Below, piece by piece: positions 1-6,299 of a stretch of 8,772 nt of DNA. The first letter of the stretch is position 1. Each line of letters begins with the position of its first letter. Origin of the DNA: Acidimicrobiaceae bacterium (GTDB lineage Bacteria; Actinomycetota; Acidimicrobiia; Acidimicrobiales; MedAcidi-G1); NCBI GenBank assembly GCA_002714485.1, contig PAXM01000017.1:42424-51195 (forward strand). Reading direction: 5' to 3'. Made by a program: the position numbers and the translations under genes. The notes beneath the pieces are model-generated. The model saw only the letters and a program-made list of their open reading frames with translations, did not search any database and had not been told where the DNA came from.

Positions 1-18
1 CGATTCTGACAGGCCGCC

Positions 19-24
19 TAGGGT
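19..24 (+). promoter_or_regulatory. Possible -10 element for a leaderless VOC transcript
   Basis: TAGGGT fits the TANNNT -10 pattern and ends 6 nt before ATG 31, the geometry of leaderless actinobacterial transcripts. No Shine-Dalgarno sequence precedes that ATG. Any -35 region would lie at or beyond the left edge of the window. TANNNT is a weak pattern, so this is tentative. Confidence 0.25.
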
Positions 25-30
25 GTCTTC

Positions 31-633
31 ATGGCTGGGGCATTGGAAGGATCGAAATCTTCCGGGGCCCCTGCCATGGCCTACAGCAACCAGACGACCG
101 GACCGTTCGGTGTCCGGGGAATCAACCACCTTGCCCTCGTCTGCAGCGACATGGCAGCCACAGTGGCGTTCTACGAAGGCCTACTAGGAATGCCCCTTGT
201 GAAGACCGTTGAGCTGGGAGGCGGGCTAGGACAACATTTCTTCTTCGATGCTGGCGGCAACAACCAGTTAGCGTTCTTCTGGTTTCCTCATGGGCCCGGA
301 GGCGCACCCGGCATTGCGATGCCGGCCGACCGACCTGACCGGGGCGGCATCCACTCCGCTCATGGCTCCATGAACCACTTGGCCTTCAACGTCGACTGCG
401 AAACCATCGACAGTCTCGTTCCCCGCCTTCGTGATGCCGGCATCGACTGTTCGGAGGTGGTCAACCATGACGAATCCGAGTGGGGCGTGTCTCCAGATTT
501 ACACGATGGCGTCTTCGTGAGGTCAATCTATTTTCAAGACCCTGACGGAATAGTTCTTGAATTTGCCGCCTGGACTCGCCACCTCGGCCCGGAGGACGTG
601 TCTCACGAGCCTGGTCCATCAGTTGGGGGCTGA
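31..633 (+). CDS. VOC-superfamily (glyoxalase/extradiol dioxygenase fold) protein
   Basis: A 200-residue protein with two paired beta-alpha-beta-beta-beta modules of the vicinal oxygen chelate fold. Module 1 opens with INHLALVCSD around residues 31-40 and module 2 with NHLAFNVD around 115-122. The C-terminal strand reads YFQDPDGIVLEF at 167-178. H33, H69, H116 and E177 sit where the family's metal ligands normally lie, so a divalent-metal enzyme is likely. The substrate cannot be read from sequence: glyoxalases, extradiol dioxygenases, epimerases and resistance proteins share this fold. ATG 31 is the most upstream start because an in-frame TAG lies at 19-21. There is no Shine-Dalgarno sequence before ATG 31 or before the alternative ATG at 76. 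The first 25 or so residues precede the fold, so the ATG at 76 is a real alternative. The gene converges with xsc across a 23-nt gap and is not in its operon. The fold call is firm and the function is unknown. Confidence 0.85.
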   Translation: MAGALEGSKSSGAPAMAYSNQTTGPFGVRGINHLALVCSDMAATVAFYEGLLGMPLVKTVELGGGLGQHFFFDAGGNNQLAFFWFPHGPGGAPGIAMPADRPDRGGIHSAHGSMNHLAFNVDCETIDSLVPRLRDAGIDCSEVVNHDESEWGVSPDLHDGVFVRSIYFQDPDGIVLEFAAWTRHLGPEDVSHEPGPSVGG

Positions 634-656
634 AGTCAGGTCATTGACGGGCCTGA

Positions 657-2423
657 TCAGGTGAAATCGGCATACTTGTCAAGGTGGCGTACAGGGACGG
701 ATAACGCATCCTTGCGGAATGGATCACCTAGTTCCTTAGTACACATGACCTCGATCACCGTGGTCTTGCCCGCGTTCATCTGAGCATCAACAGCTGCTGA
801 CAACGCTGAGCCCACATCTTCAAGCTGGTTAACCCGAACGCCCTCGGCGCCCATGGCACGGGCTATCTCGGAGTAGCTCTCGCCACCCTCCAGTTCCCCG
901 GCAACGAAACGTTGGCCATAGAAGTCGACCTGATTCTTCTTCTCGGCTCCCCATTGCCGGTTGTGGAACACCACCGCTGTGACAGGTATCTCATGGCGTA
1001 TCGCCGTCATGATCTCGACCATGCTCATCGCCCAAGCCCCGTCACCTGCGTACGCGACCGCTGGACGGTCGGGAGCAGCGGCCTTGGCACCGATGATGGT
1101 CGGCAGGGCGTAACCACAGTTCCCCCAGCTCATAGCAGCAAAGAACGAACGGGGCTCTTCGAACCGCAGGTAGCTATTGGCGACCGAGTTGATGTTCCCG
1201 ATGTCTGTAGAAACCATGACTCGAGCCGGCATGGCCTTCTCTAGTTCGCGAAGGACCTGGCGGGGGTGGAGCCAGTTGTCCTCCTCATCAATGGCCTGCT
1301 TGATCATGTCCACACTGAAGTCGTCAGTCTCGTGTGTCCACTCCTCCAACTCGACCTCCCAGTCGGACTTCTCAGCAGCGGTGAGTTGCGCCCGGTAGTC
1401 ACGATTGGCGTCACAGGCCAGAGTCCTTTCGTCAAGTCGCTCGACCAGTGCGACCGCCGCAGCACCAGCGTCACCGCAGATCCCCACCGAAATCTTCTTG
1501 ACCAGGCCAAGCATCTTGTGATCAGCATCAACCTGGATGATCTTGGCGTCCTTCGGCCAGTAGTCCATGTCGTGCTGGGGAAGGGTGCCAAACGGTCCCA
1601 GACGGGTACCCAGAGCCAAAACCACGTCGGCCTGAGCAATAAGTTTCATGGCTGCCTTGGAACCCTGGTAGCCCAGCGGACCACACCACTGCGGATGGCT
1701 GGCCGGGAACGAGTCGTTGTGCAGGTAACTGTTGACCACCGGGCAGCCCAGGCGCTCGGCCAAGTTGACAGCCTCAGCCACCGAGTCGCCCATTACCACA
1801 CCGCCACCAGCCACCATGACCGGGAACTCAGCGGCGGCCAGCATGTCGGCCGCCTCATCAAGACTGGCAGCACCACCTGGGCCGCGGTCCAGGCGCATCG
1901 GCTTAGCGATCTCAACGTCGATATCGCCGTAGAAGCGGTCGCGGGGAATGTTCAGTTGGGTAGGGCCGATTTCCGACATCGCCCGGTCGAAGCAACGGGC
2001 CGTGATCTCAGCCATGCGATGCTCATTGGCGATGTGGCCCTGATACTTGACGAACTCCTGGAACATCGGGAGTTGATTGGCCTCCTGAAAGCCACCAAGA
2101 CCCTGGCCCATGGTGCCGGTCTCCGGGGTGATCATGACTACCGGGCTGTGGGCCCAGAAGGCGGCGGCAATGGCCGTCACGCAGTTAGAGATACCAGGGC
2201 CGTTCTGCCCTATGACCACGCCGTGACGACCGCTGACCCGGGCATAGCCATCGGCCATGTGGGCGGCGCCCTGCTCGTGGACCACGGGAATCAGGCGTAT
2301 GCCCGCCGGGGCAAAGATGTCCATGGCATCCATGAACGCCGAGCCCATGATGCCGAAGATGGTGGTGACACCGTTGGCCACCATCGTCTCGACGAAGGCC
2401 TCGCTGGGAGTCATGCGGGTCAT
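657..2423 (-). CDS. xsc: Sulfoacetaldehyde acetyltransferase (ThDP-dependent)
   Basis: Xsc (EC 2.3.3.15) converts sulfoacetaldehyde and phosphate to acetyl phosphate and sulfite, the C-S-cleaving step of taurine, isethionate and related C2-sulfonate catabolism in the cytoplasm. The 588-residue product has the expected family length. The N-terminal pyrimidine-binding domain carries the ThDP-activating glutamate in VVHEQGAAHMADGYARVSG (E50). A central domain contains DYWPKDAKIIQVD (288-299). The C-terminal PP domain has the ThDP motif GDGAW (460-464) ending at N488, followed by the Xsc-typical QWGAEKKN (490-497) and the tail ELGDPFRKDAL. These details separate it from acetolactate synthase and other ThDP enzymes. 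The reading frame is open to 2603, but the family N-terminus begins at MTRMTPSEAF and AGGAG lies 7 nt before that ATG, so 2423 is the start. It is last in a minus-strand gene run, 103 nt after the dioxygenase, and could have its own promoter. No sulfite exporter or phosphotransacetylase gene is in view. Confidence 0.93.
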   Translation of the reverse strand: MTRMTPSEAFVETMVANGVTTIFGIMGSAFMDAMDIFAPAGIRLIPVVHEQGAAHMADGYARVSGRHGVVIGQNGPGISNCVTAIAAAFWAHSPVVMITPETGTMGQGLGGFQEANQLPMFQEFVKYQGHIANEHRMAEITARCFDRAMSEIGPTQLNIPRDRFYGDIDVEIAKPMRLDRGPGGAASLDEAADMLAAAEFPVMVAGGGVVMGDSVAEAVNLAERLGCPVVNSYLHNDSFPASHPQWCGPLGYQGSKAAMKLIAQADVVLALGTRLGPFGTLPQHDMDYWPKDAKIIQVDADHKMLGLVKKISVGICGDAGAAAVALVERLDERTLACDANRDYRAQLTAAEKSDWEVELEEWTHETDDFSVDMIKQAIDEEDNWLHPRQVLRELEKAMPARVMVSTDIGNINSVANSYLRFEEPRSFFAAMSWGNCGYALPTIIGAKAAAPDRPAVAYAGDGAWAMSMVEIMTAIRHEIPVTAVVFHNRQWGAEKKNQVDFYGQRFVAGELEGGESYSEIARAMGAEGVRVNQLEDVGSALSAAVDAQMNAGKTTVIEVMCTKELGDPFRKDALSVPVRHLDKYADFT

Positions 2424-2430
2424 CAGTGCA

Positions 2431-2435
2431 CTCCT
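2431..2435 (-). promoter_or_regulatory. Ribosome binding site fixing the xsc start
   Basis: AGGAG on the minus strand lies 7 nt upstream of the ATG at 2423-2421. It is the main sequence reason to prefer this start over the longer open frame that extends upstream to 2603 and would overlap the 3' end of the dioxygenase gene. Confidence 0.75.
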
Positions 2436-2526
2436 GTACCGGGTGTGGATTCGATCGGACACGCGCCACTGGGAACGAGCCCCGAACGCTATGAAGTGAG
2501 AGCCTATAACTGATCCGTGAGACTGT

Positions 2527-3390
2527 CTAGACCGTGGGTGGTCCAGGCAGGCCTGGGCTGCGGTAACCGTCGACGGTCCATAAAACGGGGAAATGGGCCT
2601 CATCCATCATGTCGTCTTCGGCGTGCGCATACTGGGTATAGATCGGCCCGTTACCCTCGGCGAACCCCGGGCGGTGAAAGCGGGCTTCACTACTAGCGCA
2701 ATGCAGCACCAAGGTGCGGCGGTGCACGTCGGACCGGTTGGCGTCCGATCCATGCCAAGTCCATCCGTGGTGGAACGAGCCGCCGCCTGCCGGGACCTCC
2801 ACCGGGACCAGCTCGGGAACTAGCCCCTCGGCGCTCGCCGCGACCTCCATCGGGGCCCGGTAGTCCTCCGGACCGTGGAACTCCATGGCCGGATCACCGC
2901 CGGTGGACCACTTGTGCGACCCACGGCTGAAGCACACCGTGCCCGACACCGCCGAAGCGGGGTCAAGCGATGTCCAGCAGGTTCCCATCTCCCGCGGCTG
3001 GTACCAAGCCAGGTAGGCGTTGTCCCGGTGGAACCCCACCGCCCTGGCACCTGGTGGCTTCCACAATGCATTGTCCTGGATGATCCGCGCCCCTGGCCAC
3101 CCAGCCAGACGGGCCAGCGCCTCACCAAACCTCGGCGACAAAACCACGGAGGCCACCAGCCGGTCGGCCCGCCACGCGTTGCACAGTTGCCGGGTGAGGG
3201 TCAGATCGCCTGTTCCCTCCTGCCAATTGACCTCGTCGGGCGGCACCCCGGTCTCGAACTCCCCTCGGAAAAGTCGATCGAACCGATCGTGCAACGCGAC
3301 CACCATCTCTTCGGACACCAGCCGGTCCACTAGGGCAAACCCGTCTGCGGCGAAAGCCGCCGCCACTCCGGGCGTAGCGAGGTCGCCCAT
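2527..3390 (-). CDS. PhyH-family Fe(II)/2-oxoglutarate dioxygenase (dioxygenase 1)
   Basis: A 287-residue non-haem iron oxygenase of the phytanoyl-CoA dioxygenase family. Such enzymes couple 2-oxoglutarate decarboxylation to hydroxylation, and hydroxylation next to N or O can cleave the molecule. The iron triad is readable: H121 and D123 in GFHRDNAYLAW, and H213 in GWTWHGSDANRS, with R224/R225 placed to bind 2-oxoglutarate. The intact Asp of the H-x-D motif argues for a hydroxylase and against a halogenase. The ectoine-hydroxylase (EctD) signature around H-x-D is absent, so this is not an obvious ectD. The start is the ATG at 3390, 11 nt after the M20 stop. It has no convincing Shine-Dalgarno sequence, which suggests translational coupling. 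Its place between the M20 deacetylase and xsc makes it a candidate for acting on an intermediate that leads to sulfoacetaldehyde; this is inference and the substrate is unknown. Confidence 0.88.
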   Translation of the reverse strand: MGDLATPGVAAAFAADGFALVDRLVSEEMVVALHDRFDRLFRGEFETGVPPDEVNWQEGTGDLTLTRQLCNAWRADRLVASVVLSPRFGEALARLAGWPGARIIQDNALWKPPGARAVGFHRDNAYLAWYQPREMGTCWTSLDPASAVSGTVCFSRGSHKWSTGGDPAMEFHGPEDYRAPMEVAASAEGLVPELVPVEVPAGGGSFHHGWTWHGSDANRSDVHRRTLVLHCASSEARFHRPGFAEGNGPIYTQYAHAEDDMMDEAHFPVLWTVDGYRSPGLPGPPTV

Positions 3391-3401
3391 GGCCAGCAGG
3401 T

Positions 3402-4577
3402 TTAGCGGGTGAGCTGGTCGCCTAGCCGGGCCAATACGGCCAAGCAGGCCTCGAGGTCGCCCACCTCCACGAACTCGTCGGGCCGGTGCGCTACTGCTAT
3501 GTCACCCGGTCCCCACACCACCGACGGGATGCCGGCCGCCTGATAGAGCCCCGCCTCGGTGCCATAGGCCACCACACCGACCGGCGGGTCGCCACCCAGC
3601 AGGGACCTCATCAGGTCGAGGGCTGGGGAAGCGTCGACCCATTCGAGGCCGTCGATCTCGCAAACCGCCTCGGTCTCGATGGCCGCCTCCGGGTGCACTG
3701 CACGCATCTCGGCCAGCAACTTGGCTTCGACGGCGGCCATCCGCTCCTTCACGAAGGCGGCGTCACCGCTCTGGACGGGACGCATCTCCCATTCGAACGA
3801 GCACTCGCCGGCCACTGTGCAACGGGCCAGCCCTCCACCGACCACGCCCACGTTGGTCGTGGTGTGCGGAGGTTCGAAACGACTGTCGGCCTGCGCCCGG
3901 CCAGCCAACTCGGCATCTAGGTCCAGCAACGCGCTGATCCATCGAGTGGCGTGGTGCACCGCGCTGACCGCCTCGGTGGGACGGGAGCTATGTCCGTTCA
4001 TACCGGTGACCGTGGTGGTGTACTCGTAACAACCCTTGTGGGCCCCGATCAACTGCAGGCCAGTTGGCTCACCGACAATGGCCGCGGCCGGCCGGGGGGT
4101 GCCAGCCAGGGAGTCGATCAGGATCGGCGCGCCATGGAAGCCGTCCTCCTCGTCGAAGGTGAGGGCAACGTGGACCGGCCGGACTAGGTCCAGGGCCGCC
4201 CACCGTGGAACTAGGGCCAGCGCACAGGCCACGAACCCCTTCATGTCGGCGGTGCCCCGACCGTAGATGCGGTCGCCCAGGCGAGTCGCTACAAATGGTG
4301 GCGTGGCCCAGTCATCAGGATCGACGGGGACGACGTCGCTGTGGCCGGCCAGCATGACTCCACCGTCCGCGGCGGGGCCGATGGTAGCGAACAAGTTGGC
4401 CTTCGTCTCGGTCTCGTCGTGGGTAAGCACGATGTCGGTGCAGTAGGGCCGCAGTAGGTCCTCCACGTGTGCGATCAAGTCAACGTTGGGAGTCAGGGCT
4501 ACCGACGGGAAGGCGACCAAGTCCTCAAGGAAGGTCACCACCTCATCGATGGGCGGCAGGTCGACGGGCACCGTCAC
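3402..4577 (-). CDS. M20-family amidohydrolase, ArgE-like N-acyl-amino-acid deacetylase
   Basis: A 391-residue dizinc amidohydrolase of the acetylornithine deacetylase/succinyl-diaminopimelate desuccinylase group. All expected residues are visible: H79 and D81 in AGHSDVVP, the bridging D111 in GRGTADMKG, E143/E144 in FDEEDG, E170 in VGEPT, the dimerisation-domain histidine H196 in MNGHSSRP, and H364 in VAHRPDEF. It therefore looks catalytically competent. Its stop lies 11 nt before dioxygenase 1, and it follows the ectoine-hydrolase-like gene directly. The first start is GTG 4577, giving a 4-nt GTGA overlap. GTG 4571, two codons in, has a better-spaced AAGGGG and may be the true start. In arginine synthesis the family acts on N-acetylornithine. 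Here the context favours N-alpha-acetyl-L-2,4-diaminobutyrate, one carbon shorter, replacing the M14-type DoeB/EutE. N-acyl-taurine-like substrates are another option. No other arginine genes are near. Confidence 0.88.
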   Translation of the reverse strand: MTVPVDLPPIDEVVTFLEDLVAFPSVALTPNVDLIAHVEDLLRPYCTDIVLTHDETETKANLFATIGPAADGGVMLAGHSDVVPVDPDDWATPPFVATRLGDRIYGRGTADMKGFVACALALVPRWAALDLVRPVHVALTFDEEDGFHGAPILIDSLAGTPRPAAAIVGEPTGLQLIGAHKGCYEYTTTVTGMNGHSSRPTEAVSAVHHATRWISALLDLDAELAGRAQADSRFEPPHTTTNVGVVGGGLARCTVAGECSFEWEMRPVQSGDAAFVKERMAAVEAKLLAEMRAVHPEAAIETEAVCEIDGLEWVDASPALDLMRSLLGGDPPVGVVAYGTEAGLYQAAGIPSVVWGPGDIAVAHRPDEFVEVGDLEACLAVLARLGDQLTR

Positions 4578-5758
4578 CCCTTTACGTGGATATCTCGGGA
4601 CACGTCAGCCAGCGGCTCGCCTGGCCCGTCCTCAACGACCACGAAACTCTCTGTGATCTCCAGACCCCACGTGTCCATCCACAGCCCGGGCATGAAGTGG
4701 AAGGTCATGCCCGGCTCCAGCACCGAGTCGTCCGTAGCCCTCAACGAGATTGTCCTCTCCCCCCAGTCCGGGGGATAGCTGATACCGATGGGGTAGCCGC
4801 AGCGGCCCTCCTTCTGGAAGCCCGCCTCCTCCATGACTGAGAAGAACCGTCGAGCCAGGTCACTAGCCCGGTTCCCGGCCCGCGCTGCGTCCAGTCCGGC
4901 GTCCAGGGCATCAAGCACCGCCTTCTCAGCACGACGCATGTCGGCGGGAGGCGAACCGAGGAACGTCGTCCGACACAAGGGAAGTTGATAGCGCCGATGT
5001 GCGCCAGCGATCTCAAAGAACGTGCCCTCTCCGGTCTTCAATGGCTTGTCGTCCCATGTCAGGTGAGGGGCCGAGGCGTCCTCCCCAGTGGGCAGCATTG
5101 GCACGAAGGCCGGGTAGTCGCCGCCGAACTCCTCGGTGCCCGAAACGCCGGTGGCGTAGATCTCAGCAGCCAGGTCACACTTACGCATCCCTGGTTCGAT
5201 GATCTCGCGGATCCGAGCGTGCATCAACTCGACGATCCGAGCACCCCGCCTCATGTACACCAGTTCCTGGGCGGACTTGACGCCCCGCTGCCAGTTGACG
5301 AGCGCCGTAGCGTCCACCACGTCCGCGTCGGGGAGGCCGGTACAGAAGTGCTGGTGGGCGGCCGCAGAGTAGTAGTAGTTGTCGAGTTCCACGCCAATCC
5401 GTGCCGACCCGTGCCCCATCCCGTCCAGCAGCCCGGCCAACTGCCCGAAAGCGTGCTTCTCGGTCGACATGACATGGTCGTCGGAGTAGTCCAGGATGCG
5501 GGCCTCGTCCATGTAGACGGTGCGCCGAGCACCGTTGGCGTCCATACGTCTACCCCACCACCAGGGCTCTCCGTCATGGGTAACCACTACCGCTTGGGGC
5601 GTATAGAACGACCAGCCGTCATAGCCGGTCAGCCAAGACATGTTGGACGGGTCGGCAGCCACCAGAATCTCGATGTCGCGAGCCGCCATGGCTGTGCGCA
5701 CCTTGGCCAGGCGCTGGGCGTATTCCTCACGGCTGAACGGAAGCTCAACATCTGGCAT
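4574..5758 (-). CDS. doeA: Ectoine hydrolase-like M24 (creatinase/pita-bread fold) protein, DoeA/EutD type
   Basis: A 394-residue protein with an N-terminal creatinase domain (about 1-160) and a C-terminal pita-bread M24 domain (about 165-375). The stretches ADPSNMSWLTGYDGWSFY (35-52) and WWWGRRMDANGARRTVYM (66-83) resemble ectoine hydrolase (DoeA/EutD), which opens ectoine to N-acetyl-2,4-diaminobutyrate. The metal ligands of M24 aminopeptidases are largely missing. The usual D-x-G...Y-x-D segment reads FFEIAGAHRRYQLPLCRT (248-265), with Glu at the first Asp and no Asp at the second. The GHGIG region reads GYPIGISY (321-328). This agrees with metal-independent hydrolases such as creatinase and ectoine hydrolase and argues against a peptidase. 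DMSP lyase DddP is also M24, but its metal-site pattern is not seen. The ATG at 5758 has GAGGAGAG 9 nt upstream. It is the first gene of the four-gene run. The family call is strong; the ectoine substrate is likely but unproven. Confidence 0.8.
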   Translation of the reverse strand: MPDVELPFSREEYAQRLAKVRTAMAARDIEILVAADPSNMSWLTGYDGWSFYTPQAVVVTHDGEPWWWGRRMDANGARRTVYMDEARILDYSDDHVMSTEKHAFGQLAGLLDGMGHGSARIGVELDNYYYSAAAHQHFCTGLPDADVVDATALVNWQRGVKSAQELVYMRRGARIVELMHARIREIIEPGMRKCDLAAEIYATGVSGTEEFGGDYPAFVPMLPTGEDASAPHLTWDDKPLKTGEGTFFEIAGAHRRYQLPLCRTTFLGSPPADMRRAEKAVLDALDAGLDAARAGNRASDLARRFFSVMEEAGFQKEGRCGYPIGISYPPDWGERTISLRATDDSVLEPGMTFHFMPGLWMDTWGLEITESFVVVEDGPGEPLADVSRDIHVKG

Positions 5759-5767
5759 GGCTTCCCT

Positions 5768-5772
5768 CTCCT
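5768..5772 (-). promoter_or_regulatory. Ribosome binding site of the M24 gene
   Basis: AGGAG on the minus strand, inside a purine-rich GAGAGGAGAGGGAAG run, lies 9 nt before the ATG at 5758-5756. It is one of the two strongest Shine-Dalgarno sequences in the window (the other precedes xsc) and supports this as the first translated gene of the cluster. Confidence 0.7.
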
Positions 5773-5773
5773 C

Positions 5774-5796
5774 TCGGGTCTCGGTCCGCTTCGGTC
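5774..5796 (-). promoter_or_regulatory. Short direct repeats upstream of the M24 gene, possible operator
   Basis: On the plus strand TCGGGTC (5774-5780), TCGGTC (5781-5786) and TCGGTC (5791-5796) form a tight run. The two exact copies start 10 nt apart, about one helical turn. A nearby 8-bp palindrome, TTCGCGAA, lies at 5809-5816. The position directly before the first gene of the catabolic cluster would suit a regulator site. In high-G+C DNA such short repeats can be chance, and no clear -10/-35 pair was found. Confidence 0.2.
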
Positions 5797-5818
5797 ATTG
5801 GACTTAGGTTCGCGAAGG

Positions 5819-6226
5819 CTAGATCGGACGTGTGTCCACCAGAGGTGGGTCCTCCGGTGGCAGCACAAGAACAACCATGGCCGTCCAGTGACTGCGGCTA
5901 ATCGGAGCGAAGGCCAACGGTGCCATCAGCGCAGTGGCCACCGTGGGCACGAGAACCTCGAGGACCTCCGGATCGGGCCATGCCACGACGAACGCGGCGA
6001 TTAACACGATCAGGATCGCCACTGTGGAAAGGACGGTGTTGACACCCACCGCCCCTATCCAGTGGCCGTGGGTGCGCTCGAAGGCGAGCCCACAACTAGG
6101 GCACACCTCCCGGATCCGCAGCCAACCTTGGCGGGACGGGCGGCGGAACAAGCCCCGTCCTCCACAACCCGGGCAAGCCGCCGCGACACCCCTGGCCAAA
6201 ACCCGCATCCGACCTACTCCATCCAT
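5819..6226 (-). CDS. DUF983-family zinc-ribbon membrane protein
   Basis: A small membrane protein of the uncharacterised DUF983 family, 135 residues and of normal family length. Two CxxC pairs form a probable zinc ribbon: C18/C21 in ACPGCGGRGLF and C42/C45 in VCPSCGLAFER. Two hydrophobic segments follow, at about 62-83 and 88-108, with a third weaker one at about 115-123, so the protein probably sits in the inner membrane with the ribbon on one face. The ATG at 6226 has GGAAG directly abutting it, which is poor. The ATG at 6208 (residue 7) has GGAG 8 nt upstream and starts MRVLARG, close to the usual family N-terminus, so it may be the true start. The gene is on the same strand as the M24 cluster with a 60-nt gap, so it could be co-transcribed, but nothing links its role to catabolism. 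No biochemical function is known to me for the family. Confidence 0.85.
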   Translation of the reverse strand: MDGVGRMRVLARGVAAACPGCGGRGLFRRPSRQGWLRIREVCPSCGLAFERTHGHWIGAVGVNTVLSTVAILIVLIAAFVVAWPDPEVLEVLVPTVATALMAPLAFAPISRSHWTAMVVLVLPPEDPPLVDTRPI

Positions 6227-6285
6227 CTTCCGAAGATACTGGTGACCCGAGCTCTCTCACCGATGTCGGGCACCTGAGCCTCGGC

Positions 6286-6291
6286 TACCGT
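6286..6291 (+). promoter_or_regulatory. Possible -10 element for a leaderless dioxygenase 2 transcript
   Basis: TACCGT matches TANNNT and ends 8 nt before the ATG at 6300. There is no Shine-Dalgarno sequence in the 25 nt before that ATG. It lies in the 73-nt divergent gap between the DUF983 gene and dioxygenase 2, where a promoter must exist for at least the plus-strand gene. The pattern is short and the call is tentative. Confidence 0.22.
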
Positions 6292-6299
6292 CCGCGTCT

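Noticed and set aside
636..661. Hairpin TCAGG...CCTGA and palindrome CCTGATCAGG between the convergent VOC and xsc genes, as a terminator
   Set aside because: The stem is only 5 bp with an 11-nt loop, there is no T-tract, and the palindrome overlaps the xsc stop codon. It is too weak to call.
1266..2513. Long plus-strand open frame of 415 codons
   Set aside because: It lies antisense to xsc, has a low-complexity composition rich in His, Arg and Val, and shows no recognisable domain, whereas the minus strand encodes a complete ThDP enzyme.
2424..2603. 60-codon N-terminal extension of xsc
   Set aside because: The extension does not resemble the Xsc N-terminus, overlaps the dioxygenase gene, and the ATG at 2423 has a well-placed AGGAG and starts exactly where the family begins.
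2527..3390. Ectoine hydroxylase (ectD) for dioxygenase 1
   Set aside because: It is a PhyH-family protein near an ectoine-hydrolase-like gene, but the residues after H-x-D (NAYLAWYQP) do not match the strongly conserved EctD signature.
4574..5758. DMSP lyase DddP or Xaa-Pro aminopeptidase for the M24 protein
   Set aside because: The metal-ligand residues both would need are missing, and the N-terminal motifs fit ectoine hydrolase better.
4985..6004. Plus-strand open frame of 339 codons
   Set aside because: It is antisense to the M24 gene and runs into the DUF983 gene, with no domain features. It is a shadow typical of high-G+C DNA.
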